Shown here one piece after another: positions 51,503 to 59,874 of a DNA stretch of 64,000 nt. Below the pieces are notes generated by a model. It was given only the letters and a program-made list of their open reading frames with translations, had not been told where the DNA came from and did no database searches. Source of the stretch: UBA6927 sp022447855 (GTDB lineage Bacteria > Chloroflexota > Dehalococcoidia > Lucifugimonadales > UBA6927); the NCBI GenBank assembly GCA_022447855.1, contig JAKUTX010000005.1:11316-75315 (forward strand). Direction: 5' to 3'. Each line of letters starts with the position of its first letter. Positions within the stretch are counted from its first letter, which is position 1. Both the position numbers and the translations under genes were made by a program.

Positions 51503-51600
51503 GGGAGCGGATAGGCTCGGGTGGGTCTCGCGGACTTCAAATCCGTTGTCTCCTGACCTTCGTTAGGAGAGGTGGGTTCGACTCCCTCCCGTTCCCGCCA
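51503..51600 (+). tRNA. selC: tRNA-Sec (anticodon TCA)
   Basis: At 98 bases it is longer than any ordinary tRNA. The 5' arm GGGAGCGG pairs with CCGTTCCC (eight pairs), the D arm AGGCTC-GGGT-GGGTCT has six pairs, and the anticodon loop CTTCAAA sits between GCGGA and TCCGT, giving anticodon TCA. The long variable arm TCTCCT...AGGAGA and T loop TTCGACT follow. The discriminator is G and CCA is encoded. The eight-pair acceptor and six-pair D stem are typical of bacterial tRNA-Sec. It decodes UGA in selD and the UGSC gene here. Confidence 0.97.
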
Positions 51601-51647
51601 CCGATTACAGCGGATGGCAGTATTTCACAGGGAGTCATACATACTAC

Positions 51648-51683
51648 TTACTTCTCGGCATAGATGTCGAGATTAGCCACCAT
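51648..51683 (-). pseudogene. Possible remnant of an MFS gene 3' end
   Basis: This 36-base stretch would read MVANLDIYAEK and stop. It and its flanks match the 3' end of the MFS gene at 53196-53230 (TNSDISVDK and stop) over about 33 bases with roughly seven differences by eye, on the same strand. It may be the tail of a lost or exchanged paralogue. It lies 47 bases after tRNA-Sec. Confidence 0.4.
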
Positions 51684-51695
51684 TGCTCAATTATA

Positions 51696-53123
51696 TTACC
51701 TCTTAATTGGTCCTCTTCTAAATGTAACAGCTTTGTTTGAAAAATTGGTATATTCATCAAAATCTTGTTTCTTAAAAACCTCAAGAGTTAAAATGTCATC
51801 TAATTGATTTTTTGAATTGGATTTCACTTGGTATTTAACGTATAAAAATTCATTATCATTGAAATAATTACTCTTTTTTCCAATTCCAACAGAATCATCT
51901 CCCGATACGATGAAAAACTTGTTTTGCCCTACTGGACTATCATTATACAAAGGCTTTCCAATTAATTTATTCATTTTGCTTTCTATCAATATTCCAGAAA
52001 TATCAGGGTTTTGATCTAAAATTTCCCAAAATGTTTCTTTACTCAAATCAGCTGTTTTTGTTAGATGAATGATTGACCACTCAGACCCAAAATTCTGATC
52101 GAATGCATCTGTAATATCATCTTTAAACCATGTCCCCCATATCTTTCCGATTTCATTAATATTTGGTCGACTATCTTCTAAATTAGTAAAAGGATGTGTT
52201 CCCTCATCAACCATTTTTTGATAAACAGGTTGGTATTGAGACAAGATGGAATTTTTTAGTTCTTCAGTAAAATAATCTAGTGGATTAGCTCTCACGTTCC
52301 ACCAATGGGTTTTGTTTTCAGTCAGATCAGCGTCAAAACTTCGATCTTCAACACCAAAATCAATTACATGATATTCTTCAGGGCGGTTGTTCGAATTATT
52401 TCCATCTATGAAATCCCAATCCGTTTTGATGTAACCTATGTGAGTGCCAGCCTCCAGGACAATTTCTTCAGTTTCAGATTTTTCAACTAGAGATTTGATT
52501 TTGTCCAACAACGCTAGATGCATGAAAAATACTGTGACATCTTCTGATACTCTCATCCATATTTGAGCGTCAAATAACACTTCTTCTTCATTAATGGTGG
52601 ATTTGCGATCACTATAGATTCGTATACTTCGTTTGTCTAATATTGATTTCACTGGCAAAAAAACCTTTATGGGTTCCTTGGAGCATGTAGCGAGATACCA
52701 TTTTTTTGGACCTTCAGTATGATTTACAACAAAATGGTTGAAATATGGTTGTATGGAAGGATAAGTTCTACATACTGAATCCTCAGAAAATAATTTTTCA
52801 AAATCTACAGGAGTGTGGGTAAATCCAACAAATTCTTCAAATTCATCCTTTTGTTTTGATGTGGAATCATTCTCGTCGTCATCATGATCATTCTCGTCGT
52901 CATCATGATCATTCTCGTCGTCATCATGATCATTCTCGTCGTCATCATGATCATTCTCATCGTTATTGTTACTATCTTTTGCATTATTTTTAGGTTCTTC
53001 AGTGATTTTAATTTCTTCAACTTCAACTGGATTTGCAGGGTTTAAAGAATTGTTGTTTCCGCAAGCAATGAACAAAACCAACATAAATGTAATTAATAGT
53101 ATCTTTATTTTTGCTAGGGTCAT
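51696..53123 (-). CDS. Lipoprotein with acidic NDHDDDE repeats, function unknown
   Basis: A signal peptide with a lipobox (LVLFIAC, Cys21) is followed by a low-complexity acidic region with four perfect copies of a seven-residue unit (N-D-H-D-D-D-E) and a partial fifth. The remainder (about 90-475) is a globular domain I do not recognise. Part of it, MHLALLDKIKSL...EAGTHIGYIKTDW...HVIDFGVED, has the order of elements seen in degenerate M23/lysostaphin-like folds, but no zinc site is certain. The repeats could bind Ca2+ or other cations and serve as a spacer from the membrane. It is downstream of the MFS gene on the same strand. Confidence 0.75.
   Translation of the reverse strand: MTLAKIKILLITFMLVLFIACGNNNSLNPANPVEVEEIKITEEPKNNAKDSNNNDENDHDDDENDHDDDENDHDDDENDHDDDENDSTSKQKDEFEEFVGFTHTPVDFEKLFSEDSVCRTYPSIQPYFNHFVVNHTEGPKKWYLATCSKEPIKVFLPVKSILDKRSIRIYSDRKSTINEEEVLFDAQIWMRVSEDVTVFFMHLALLDKIKSLVEKSETEEIVLEAGTHIGYIKTDWDFIDGNNSNNRPEEYHVIDFGVEDRSFDADLTENKTHWWNVRANPLDYFTEELKNSILSQYQPVYQKMVDEGTHPFTNLEDSRPNINEIGKIWGTWFKDDITDAFDQNFGSEWSIIHLTKTADLSKETFWEILDQNPDISGILIESKMNKLIGKPLYNDSPVGQNKFFIVSGDDSVGIGKKSNYFNDNEFLYVKYQVKSNSKNQLDDILTLEVFKKQDFDEYTNFSNKAVTFRRGPIKR
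52867..52950. repeat. Four perfect 21-bp tandem repeats inside a lipoprotein gene
   Basis: The unit, TCATTCTCGTCGTC plus ATCATGA, occurs four times without change, followed by a partial diverged copy. The 21-base unit is a multiple of three, so copy-number change would keep the frame and alter only the length of the acidic NDHDDDE segment. Confidence 0.9.
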
Positions 53124-53195
53124 AATTGCAGATTGTACATCGCTTTTTGTAAAAATTAAATTGTCACGCGTATCAAATACTAATATCTATATTAC

Positions 53196-54437
53196 TTACT
53201 TGTCGACAGAGATGTCGGAATTAGTCCCAAAATTTTCCTCTTTTGCTCTATGTTGGCTGTATTCTTGGACTGTTAATATTGCTCGTCGTCGAAATATGGC
53301 ATTGATGACTATACCTATTCCGCCTGCAGTGATCATGACAGGGACTCCAACAATGCTTCCAATTCCGCCCATAATGAATCCTCCAAGTGCTGTAAAAGAT
53401 ATGGCCAAGCTGTGCAGGCTAACTGCTCTGCCTCTCAAATTTGGAGGTGCCACTAATTGGAGAAGTACGCCTAGGGTGACATCGTAGGCATATAAGAATG
53501 CCATAACTGCGCCTGCTAGGAATATTGATAAAGGTAGTGATCGGGAGAGCGCAAATGCAATGAGGGCAATACCTCCACAAAATGCGTTTAGGAACACTAC
53601 GCGTGGTTTGTGAAGAGAATCACCTTTCGTAGCCATAAACAACGTCGATACAAACATACCAGTCCCTATACCCGCTTGTAGAAATCCCATTCCCAATGCA
53701 TCCACTTCTAGTACATTTTTAGCCATTACTGGTACCATGATGAGGAACGCAAACCCCAATGTCTCCATTACAATGCTGAAAGTGAAGAGTATTCTGAGGG
53801 ATGGATTTGTGGAAGTATATTTGAGCCCTTGTATTGTTTGCCGTAGAAGGTGACCTGATGAAGAATCGATGCTTCCTTTAATGTTCATGAGTGAGAGGAA
53901 TGGAAGCGAAATAGCTAAGCTAATTGCAATTAGTGCGTAGGCTGCCCATAGTCCTGACCATTCAATCAATGCCCCTGCAAGCATCGCACCACCAATCATC
54001 ATTGGTGTGTTGGATATACGCCAGAGTGAGACTCCGTTCACTAGACGCTCTGGACCGACAATGTCATAGATGAACCGGTTTACAATAGTAAACCGTGTGG
54101 CACGTAGGCCGCCGACGATAAACGCTACTGCTAAAGCCATCCATAGTTCCATTACTCCAATGTAGATTGTCACTGACATCAATATGGCAATCGATGTGCT
54201 GATTATTCCCTCTGTCATCAGTAGATTTCTACGTTGAAAACGATCAGCGAGAGTACCAGCTAGGGATGAGAATAGAAACTGTCCGGCGCCTAATAATAGG
54301 GCATAGATACCGATCCAAAATTCAGAATCGTTAGATAGCTCCAGTACTAACCAGCCGTGTACAGCCATACGTACGGTCATGTCCACTGCTGCAAAGGTGC
54401 TGCTTGCATAGAATAGCTTGAATCCTGGCAATTTCAA
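53196..54437 (-). CDS. MFS transporter, compositionally distinct
   Basis: A major facilitator of 413 residues with about twelve hydrophobic helices; motif-A-like SLAGTLADRFQRRNLLM lies in the second to third helix loop. It is most like the MFS_3/enterobactin-exporter-like (EntS) group; substrate is unknown. G+C is about 45-48% in sampled 60-base lines, against about 33% in the neighbour at 54661, which suggests acquisition. The TTG at 54437 has no Shine-Dalgarno. A strong GGAGG (54481-54485, minus strand) lies seven bases before an in-frame CTG at 54473-54471, which would add 12 residues (N-D-S-T-S-K-N-L-L-A-S). Confidence 0.88.
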   Translation of the reverse strand: MKLPGFKLFYASSTFAAVDMTVRMAVHGWLVLELSNDSEFWIGIYALLLGAGQFLFSSLAGTLADRFQRRNLLMTEGIISTSIAILMSVTIYIGVMELWMALAVAFIVGGLRATRFTIVNRFIYDIVGPERLVNGVSLWRISNTPMMIGGAMLAGALIEWSGLWAAYALIAISLAISLPFLSLMNIKGSIDSSSGHLLRQTIQGLKYTSTNPSLRILFTFSIVMETLGFAFLIMVPVMAKNVLEVDALGMGFLQAGIGTGMFVSTLFMATKGDSLHKPRVVFLNAFCGGIALIAFALSRSLPLSIFLAGAVMAFLYAYDVTLGVLLQLVAPPNLRGRAVSLHSLAISFTALGGFIMGGIGSIVGVPVMITAGGIGIVINAIFRRRAILTVQEYSQHRAKEENFGTNSDISVDK

Positions 54438-54616
54438 TGAAGCTAATAGGTTTTTTGAAGTAGAATCGTTCAGAAGAAAACCTCCAGTAGAGCTTCACAT
54501 TATTGAAATTGTATTGAAATGGTAGCAGAAACATTGTTTCTCTTATTTCATTCTACAAAATATAGATGTTGACTTGAGGGGTAAGCCTTTATATTTTAAT
54601 TAACAATAATTTCTTT

Positions 54617-55747
54617 TTAAAACCTTGAAACCCTGAACATTTCTATATCTAGATCTATTTCAGATTCAGTTACTAATGAAGCAATAATTTCACCGATGAC
54701 GCTACAAAATTTGAATCCATGCCCTGAAAAACCAGCAGCTATAATTATTTGAGGGAATTCTGGAATTCTATCTACTATAAAATCCTCATCAGGTGTATTA
54801 GTAAACATGCATACTTTCCCATGGATCATTTGATTGTTAGCATCAGGGAAATATTCTGAGACACAATTTCGTAGTACTTGTTCGTCTTTTTCCGTGATTA
54901 ATGAATGATCTAACTCATCAGGATCCACATTCTCAAATAAATGGTGGTATAAACCAATTTTAAACCCAGGGTATTGGAATTCTGGGAATCCGTAGAAACG
55001 TCCTTCTGGAACCAGCATTGTCCAAACAGGAAATTGTTCGGGTAGAAACATAGATGACTTTTTTGTGTCAAACCAACCCATTACCTGTCGTTCAGGTATT
55101 AGTTTGTTTTGAAAGGAGGGTAAGATTTTGCCTGTCCATGCTCCGGTTGTGAAAATCAAATTATCAGCTTCATATTCACCTAGATTTGTTCGTATTCTCA
55201 CACCCCCTTCAGTGGTAGGATTCCAGTCTAGCAATTTTTCATGATAGTGTAATTCTGCTCCGAAGCTTGAGGCTAGTTTCACGAAAGATTCAATGGATTT
55301 TTCAGGGTTTAAGAAACCCCCATCAGGTTGAAACACCGACAAAATATCCTGAGGGAGTTTGAATGCAGGAAAACGTTTCGAAATTTCTTTTCCATTTAGG
55401 ATTTCATGCCTTAAATCATGAAATTCGCAAGATTCTTTGGATCCAATAAAGATCTTACTATCCTTGAAGCCTATGTGAATAGATCCAGTGACATGAAGAA
55501 TTTTTTCACCAGACAGATCTTCCAGGTTTTGCCATAATTTGTAAGCTCGTTGGACGAGAGGGACATATGATGGATGTTCTGAATATGCTAGCCTTATGAT
55601 TCTCGAAGCTCCATGAGAAGATCCTAAGTCATGAGCTAGTCCAAATTGTTCTATGCCCAAAACCTTTTTCCCAGATTTGCTTAATTCAAATAAAGCTGCA
55701 CTTCCCATACCCCCAATACCGACAACTATTGCATCAAACTTGTTCAT
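54617..55747 (-). CDS. FAD-dependent amine oxidase, sarcosine/N-methyltryptophan oxidase-like
   Basis: A DAO-family flavoprotein of about 376 residues. The dinucleotide-binding motif is FDAIVVGIGGMGSAALFELSK, followed by LGIEQFGLAHDLGSSHGASRIIRLAYSEHPSYVPLVQRAY, which matches the monomeric sarcosine oxidase/SolA group (including the covalent-FAD Cys region CMFTNTPDEDFIVD: Cys preserved near the C-terminus). It would oxidise N-methylated amino acids to formaldehyde and H2O2. The internal ATG at 55747 is preferred over a GTG at 55825 because the family begins just before the GxGxxG, though its ribosome site is weak. Confidence 0.88.
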   Translation of the reverse strand: MNKFDAIVVGIGGMGSAALFELSKSGKKVLGIEQFGLAHDLGSSHGASRIIRLAYSEHPSYVPLVQRAYKLWQNLEDLSGEKILHVTGSIHIGFKDSKIFIGSKESCEFHDLRHEILNGKEISKRFPAFKLPQDILSVFQPDGGFLNPEKSIESFVKLASSFGAELHYHEKLLDWNPTTEGGVRIRTNLGEYEADNLIFTTGAWTGKILPSFQNKLIPERQVMGWFDTKKSSMFLPEQFPVWTMLVPEGRFYGFPEFQYPGFKIGLYHHLFENVDPDELDHSLITEKDEQVLRNCVSEYFPDANNQMIHGKVCMFTNTPDEDFIVDRIPEFPQIIIAAGFSGHGFKFCSVIGEIIASLVTESEIDLDIEMFRVSRF

Positions 55748-55964
55748 ATTTTGCCAACTTAAGAATTTCGCATGGTGTGAATATAGATAAGAAAATACTT
55801 TTGCAGACTTTGGTTTAATTTTCACTCAATGATTGTCATATTTTACATTCTGAATTAATTTAATTCTATCTGAAATAGTTAGGCGAACGAAATTTTTACA
55901 TATAGTGAACGTATTAAAAAATTGAGTTAATATGTTGCATAAAATAGATTCTGGAGAATACCAA

Positions 55965-57239
55965 ATGGTTAAACCGATTCAAGCCGTTTTGTTAGGTGCA
56001 GGTGGGCGAGGGTTATTTACTTTTGGAGATTTTGCCACCCAAAATCCAGACCAATTAAAGTTTGTAGCTGTAGCGGAGCCGGATGATTATAGAAGAGAAA
56101 AGTTTGCTGAAATTCACGGTATCTCGTCCCAAAATTGTTTTACTTCTTGGGAAGAATTAATGAAGGTAGATCAGGTTTCGTCGGTATTATTTAATACTAC
56201 TATGGATAATTCTCATTTTGCATCATCTATGGCTGCTTTAGAAAAGGGATATGATGTTGTATTGGAAAAACCTATGGCCCCAACTCCGCAAGAATGTAGT
56301 CAATTAGTCGCGAAATCTACACAATTAGGGAAAAAACTAATAATTTTCCATGAAATGAGATATACGAAGTTCTTCAAGACGGTTTTTGATATTGTTCAAT
56401 CTGGTAAATTGGGGGAACTTGTGAATGTGGAACATCGTGAAAATGTTGTCTTTTGGCATTATGTGCATAGTTTTGTAAGAGGTAATTGGAGAAATACTAA
56501 AGATTCAGCTCCATTTATTTTAGCAAAATGCTGTCATGATCTTGATTTGTTGTATTGGATTATAGGCCATAAAGTAAAGCGATTATCTTCTTTTGGAAGT
56601 TTGAAGTATTTTAAGCCATCTAGTGCACCTAGGGAAGATTTACCTGAAAGATGTACTGATGGTTGTCCAATTGAAGAGACTTGTATATTTTTTGCACCCA
56701 GATTATATTCTGGTCCTGCGAAAAAGTGGCGTAGAATTCTTGAATTCGGTGAAGATACTGCAAAGAAATCTTTAGATGAAATTCTAAAGGTAAGTGATTA
56801 TGGTAGATGCGCTTATAAATGTGATAATAATGTTGTTGATAACCAAGTAGTGAATTTGCAATTTGAAAATGGGATTTTAGCAAATTTTGTTACTACCGCA
56901 TTTGCAAATGAACCGAGTAGGTATGTGAGATTAGATGGTACTAAAGGAACATTAATAGGAGAACTATCTGGCACTAATTCACAATTGATTGTTAGTGATC
57001 ATCTCAGTGGGAATGAGGAGTCGATAGATTTGGAAACAAAGTATGACGAAGGACAACATGGTGGTGGTGATTCCGAAATGTTGTTTGATATTGTTAACAA
57101 TTTAAAGGTGGATCAGTCAATTGTTCATTCTGTGGAAGATGCATTGGAAAGTCATCTTATGGCATTGGCAGCTGAAGAGTCGCGGCTGAACGATGGAGCA
57201 ATTATAGATATGGAGGGGTTTAAATCCCGTTATATTTAG
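55965..57239 (+). CDS. Gfo/Idh/MocA family oxidoreductase
   Basis: An NAD(P)-dependent sugar or inositol dehydrogenase-like protein of about 424 residues. The Rossmann motif is QAVLLGAGGRGLFTFGDF and the conserved EKP (VVLEKPMAPTPQE) holds the catalytic Lys region. The second domain contains the His motif CCHDLDLLYWIIGHKVKRL. A Cys-rich insertion (PERCTDGCPIEETCIFF ... YGRCAYKC) could bind zinc or a cluster and is found in a subset of this family. The ATG at 55965 has GGAG eight bases upstream, so I prefer it to the ATG at 55932. Confidence 0.9.
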   Translation: MVKPIQAVLLGAGGRGLFTFGDFATQNPDQLKFVAVAEPDDYRREKFAEIHGISSQNCFTSWEELMKVDQVSSVLFNTTMDNSHFASSMAALEKGYDVVLEKPMAPTPQECSQLVAKSTQLGKKLIIFHEMRYTKFFKTVFDIVQSGKLGELVNVEHRENVVFWHYVHSFVRGNWRNTKDSAPFILAKCCHDLDLLYWIIGHKVKRLSSFGSLKYFKPSSAPREDLPERCTDGCPIEETCIFFAPRLYSGPAKKWRRILEFGEDTAKKSLDEILKVSDYGRCAYKCDNNVVDNQVVNLQFENGILANFVTTAFANEPSRYVRLDGTKGTLIGELSGTNSQLIVSDHLSGNEESIDLETKYDEGQHGGGDSEMLFDIVNNLKVDQSIVHSVEDALESHLMALAAEESRLNDGAIIDMEGFKSRYI

Positions 57240-57270
57240 CAATCGATTTTGAAAATCAAGTTCGTACAAG

Positions 57271-57298
57271 TTGACAAAAACATGAATAAATTTACCAT
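57271..57298 (+). promoter_or_regulatory. Candidate promoter of the propeller-DUF1800 module
   Basis: A perfect TTGACA (57271-57276) with a 16-base spacer to TACCAT (57293-57298). The same TTGACA-N16-TACCAT arrangement recurs before trhO at 62020. Confidence 0.4.
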
Positions 57299-57365
57299 AT
57301 GCACAATAAAACTTTTTTATACAGCCTTAATAAGATGACTTCGTGTTCAAATTCCGAGGGATTAG

Positions 57366-58352
57366 ATGAAATATTTAAAGACTATTGGATTTAATTCTAA
57401 TCAACCGATTGGAAGGGGATTCAATTATCCATATGATATAGATTTTTGCAGCGATGGTCGCATTTTTATGATAAATCGGATGGGTGGTAGAAATGCAGCT
57501 GGAGTTCGTATTCAGATATTTACCTTTGATGATGAATGGATTGAAGAATTTGGAGAAGAAGATTTTCGGATTCCCGTTTGTTTATCGTTTGATGAAGATG
57601 ACAACATATACATCACTGATGAAGCTCTGAATGAAGTGAAAGTTTTTGACCTTAATGGCAAATTTCTAAATAAATGGGGTAATGAAGAACCAGAATATGA
57701 TCGTCTTAAAGGACCGGCAGGAATTATTCATCACCCGGATGGGTTTGTGTATTTGGTTGAACAATTTGCAAACCGTATTAGTAAATTTACTAAAGATGGT
57801 CAACGTGTTAAGTCATGGGGTTCTGAAGGTTCTGGTGAAGGGGAATTTAATTTGCCATGGGGATTGACTGTGGATTCTATGGGTAATTTTTATGTGTCTG
57901 ATTGGAGAAATGATCGGATACAGAAATTTGATCCAGATGGTGGATTCTTAGATTCTTTTGGAGAGTCTGGGAATGGTGAAGGCCAATTTCATAGACCTAG
58001 TTCGGTTGCTGTAGATAGCAGAGGGTTTATGCATGTTGCTGACTGGGGAAATGAAAGAGTTCAGGTCCTTGATCCAAGTGGTGGGTTTTATCAAATGTTA
58101 GAAGGTGAAGCGACATTGTCAGTCTGGGCGGAAGAATGGTTGAATGTTAATTTAGATGAATTTGATCGGAGACGTGAGTCATCATTGTTGATTCAGGATT
58201 TGCCCGATCATCTTCAAACTGCTTATCATAGGGCTTCTCAAAGTGAACCTATTTTTTGGGGACCAGTATCTGTAAAAATTGACTCAAGAGATAGGCTTTT
58301 TGTGACGGAGCATAGTAGACACAGAATTCAAGTATTTGAACAATCAAATTAA
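57366..58352 (+). CDS. NHL-repeat beta-propeller protein (second copy)
   Basis: This six-bladed propeller of 328 residues has repeats such as FNLPWGLTVDSMGNFYVSDWRNDRIQKF, QFHRPSSVAVDSRGFMHVADWGNERVQVL and RLKGPAGIIHHPDGFVYLVEQFANRISKF. It resembles the propeller at 21551, including the insertion before the last blade and a final PVSVKIDSRDRLFVTEHSRHRIQVF. It has no signal peptide. Its stop codon overlaps the first base of an upstream ATG of the DUF1800 frame, so the genes are coupled. It may be the partner of the stand-alone DUF1501 at 2584 or of another copy elsewhere. Confidence 0.87.
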   Translation: MKYLKTIGFNSNQPIGRGFNYPYDIDFCSDGRIFMINRMGGRNAAGVRIQIFTFDDEWIEEFGEEDFRIPVCLSFDEDDNIYITDEALNEVKVFDLNGKFLNKWGNEEPEYDRLKGPAGIIHHPDGFVYLVEQFANRISKFTKDGQRVKSWGSEGSGEGEFNLPWGLTVDSMGNFYVSDWRNDRIQKFDPDGGFLDSFGESGNGEGQFHRPSSVAVDSRGFMHVADWGNERVQVLDPSGGFYQMLEGEATLSVWAEEWLNVNLDEFDRRRESSLLIQDLPDHLQTAYHRASQSEPIFWGPVSVKIDSRDRLFVTEHSRHRIQVFEQSN

Positions 58353-58372
58353 TGGTTGATCAGGAGGATAAA

Positions 58373-59800
58373 ATGGAATTTTCTGATAGGCAATTAGCTG
58401 CTCATTTGGCTAGGAGAGCGGGGTTTGGAGCAACTCCTGATGAACTTGATAGATATGTTGAGATTGGATATGAAGATTTAGTTGAGCAATTCCTCGATAC
58501 ATCCGATGCAAACTATACTCCAGACGATTTGATTTTCAGGAGACATGTAGATATACATACAATGCAAGGTCATAATGCAGCTTATTGGGGTTATAGAATG
58601 GTATCAACTGATAAGCCATTTCATGAGAAAATAGCTTTGTTCTGGCACCAAATTTTTGCCACAGGTGAGAATAAGCTTAATAACTTGGGATCTCTTAATA
58701 ATCAAGTTGATATGTTTAGAAGACATGGATTAGGTCGCTACGATGATCTGTTGATTGAGTTGTCCAAAGATCCAGCGATGATATTTTGGTTAGATAATCA
58801 TGATAATCATAATGGTTCAATCAATGAAAATTATGGCAGGGAAATTCTCGAATTATTTTCTATGGGAGTTGGAAATTACACAGAAGAGGATATTAAAGAA
58901 TGTTCCCGAGCATTTACAGGTTGGACTGTCAAAAATGGTGAATATCTTTCGTTGATGGCTTTTAAGGATTCAATTTGGCCTTATGGTCGAATCCTATGGC
59001 ATCATGAGTATAGAGAAGAAGATCATGATGATGGAGAGAAACAATTCCTTGGTGAATCAGGACGCTTCAATGGGGAAGATGTAGTTGAGATTATCTGTCG
59101 TCAAGACGCTACTGCTAATTTTATAGCAAGACACATTTATAATTTCTTTGTTGCAGACGAAGTTCCTGTTCCCCAGTGGGGAGAAACACCACCGAGAGAT
59201 CCTGAAGCTGTTGCATTCCTTGCTGATGCATATAAATTATATGATCATGATATTAAGTCTGTGATGAGAGTACTGTTCAATTCTGATTTCTTTAAAGGTG
59301 CTGTTTTCCAGAGAGTTAAAAGTCCTGTTGAATTGATAATTGGTACTCTTAGGACTACGGGTGAATATTTAGTTCCTGTTTCAGGGGATGTTGGAATGTT
59401 CGATGCTTTGGAAGAAGGTAAATTTATGGGTCAAACATTATTAGATCCTCCATCAGTTGAAGGGTGGCATACAGGCAAAGAATGGATTAACAGTGGTGCA
59501 CTGGTTGAGAGAGTAAACTTTGCTTCTTCTAGAGTCGGTGATGTTACAAAACCAGGAGTGAAGTCTTTAATTAATAGAATTCTCAATATTTTAGGCGAGG
59601 ATTTTTCTTACATAGAGCTAATTGATGCAAGTATTGAAGTATTAGGAACAGCACAAATTGATAGATCAACTAGAGATACACTGATTAAAGAAATGGAAGC
59701 AGAAGGTAGTTTTAATTTAGATGATCAAACTGAAACTGAAAACCGTATTACGAATTTGTTGACTTTTCTAGTTTCTACACCTGAGTTTCAACTTGCTTAG
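58373..59800 (+). CDS. DUF1800 family protein (second copy)
   Basis: A 475-residue relative of the DUF1800 at 18941. Shared blocks: HLARRAGFGATPDELD, KDPAMIFWLDNHDNHNGSINENYGREILELFSMGVGNYTEEDIKECSRAFTGW, and DPPSVEGWHTGKEWINS. It has no signal peptide. The ATG at 58373 is chosen because a perfect AGGAGG (58362-58367) lies five bases upstream; the ATG at 58352 has none. No DUF1501 follows, which is unusual for the family. Function is unknown. Confidence 0.9.
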   Translation: MEFSDRQLAAHLARRAGFGATPDELDRYVEIGYEDLVEQFLDTSDANYTPDDLIFRRHVDIHTMQGHNAAYWGYRMVSTDKPFHEKIALFWHQIFATGENKLNNLGSLNNQVDMFRRHGLGRYDDLLIELSKDPAMIFWLDNHDNHNGSINENYGREILELFSMGVGNYTEEDIKECSRAFTGWTVKNGEYLSLMAFKDSIWPYGRILWHHEYREEDHDDGEKQFLGESGRFNGEDVVEIICRQDATANFIARHIYNFFVADEVPVPQWGETPPRDPEAVAFLADAYKLYDHDIKSVMRVLFNSDFFKGAVFQRVKSPVELIIGTLRTTGEYLVPVSGDVGMFDALEEGKFMGQTLLDPPSVEGWHTGKEWINSGALVERVNFASSRVGDVTKPGVKSLINRILNILGEDFSYIELIDASIEVLGTAQIDRSTRDTLIKEMEAEGSFNLDDQTETENRITNLLTFLVSTPEFQLA

Positions 59801-59874
59801 TTTCAACTTGGCAAATTTTCAATTCAGTATCCAAATCAATAATTTGATTAATTATTAATTTAAGAGGTGATTGA

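Noticed and set aside
51601..51695. An attachment-site duplication of the tRNA-Sec 3' end
   Set aside because: I could not find a second copy of the tRNA-Sec 3' end, and no integrase gene is present in the window.
52867..52950. Short tandem repeats that might be a CRISPR array
   Set aside because: The units are contiguous 21-bp copies with no spacers and lie in frame inside a coding sequence.
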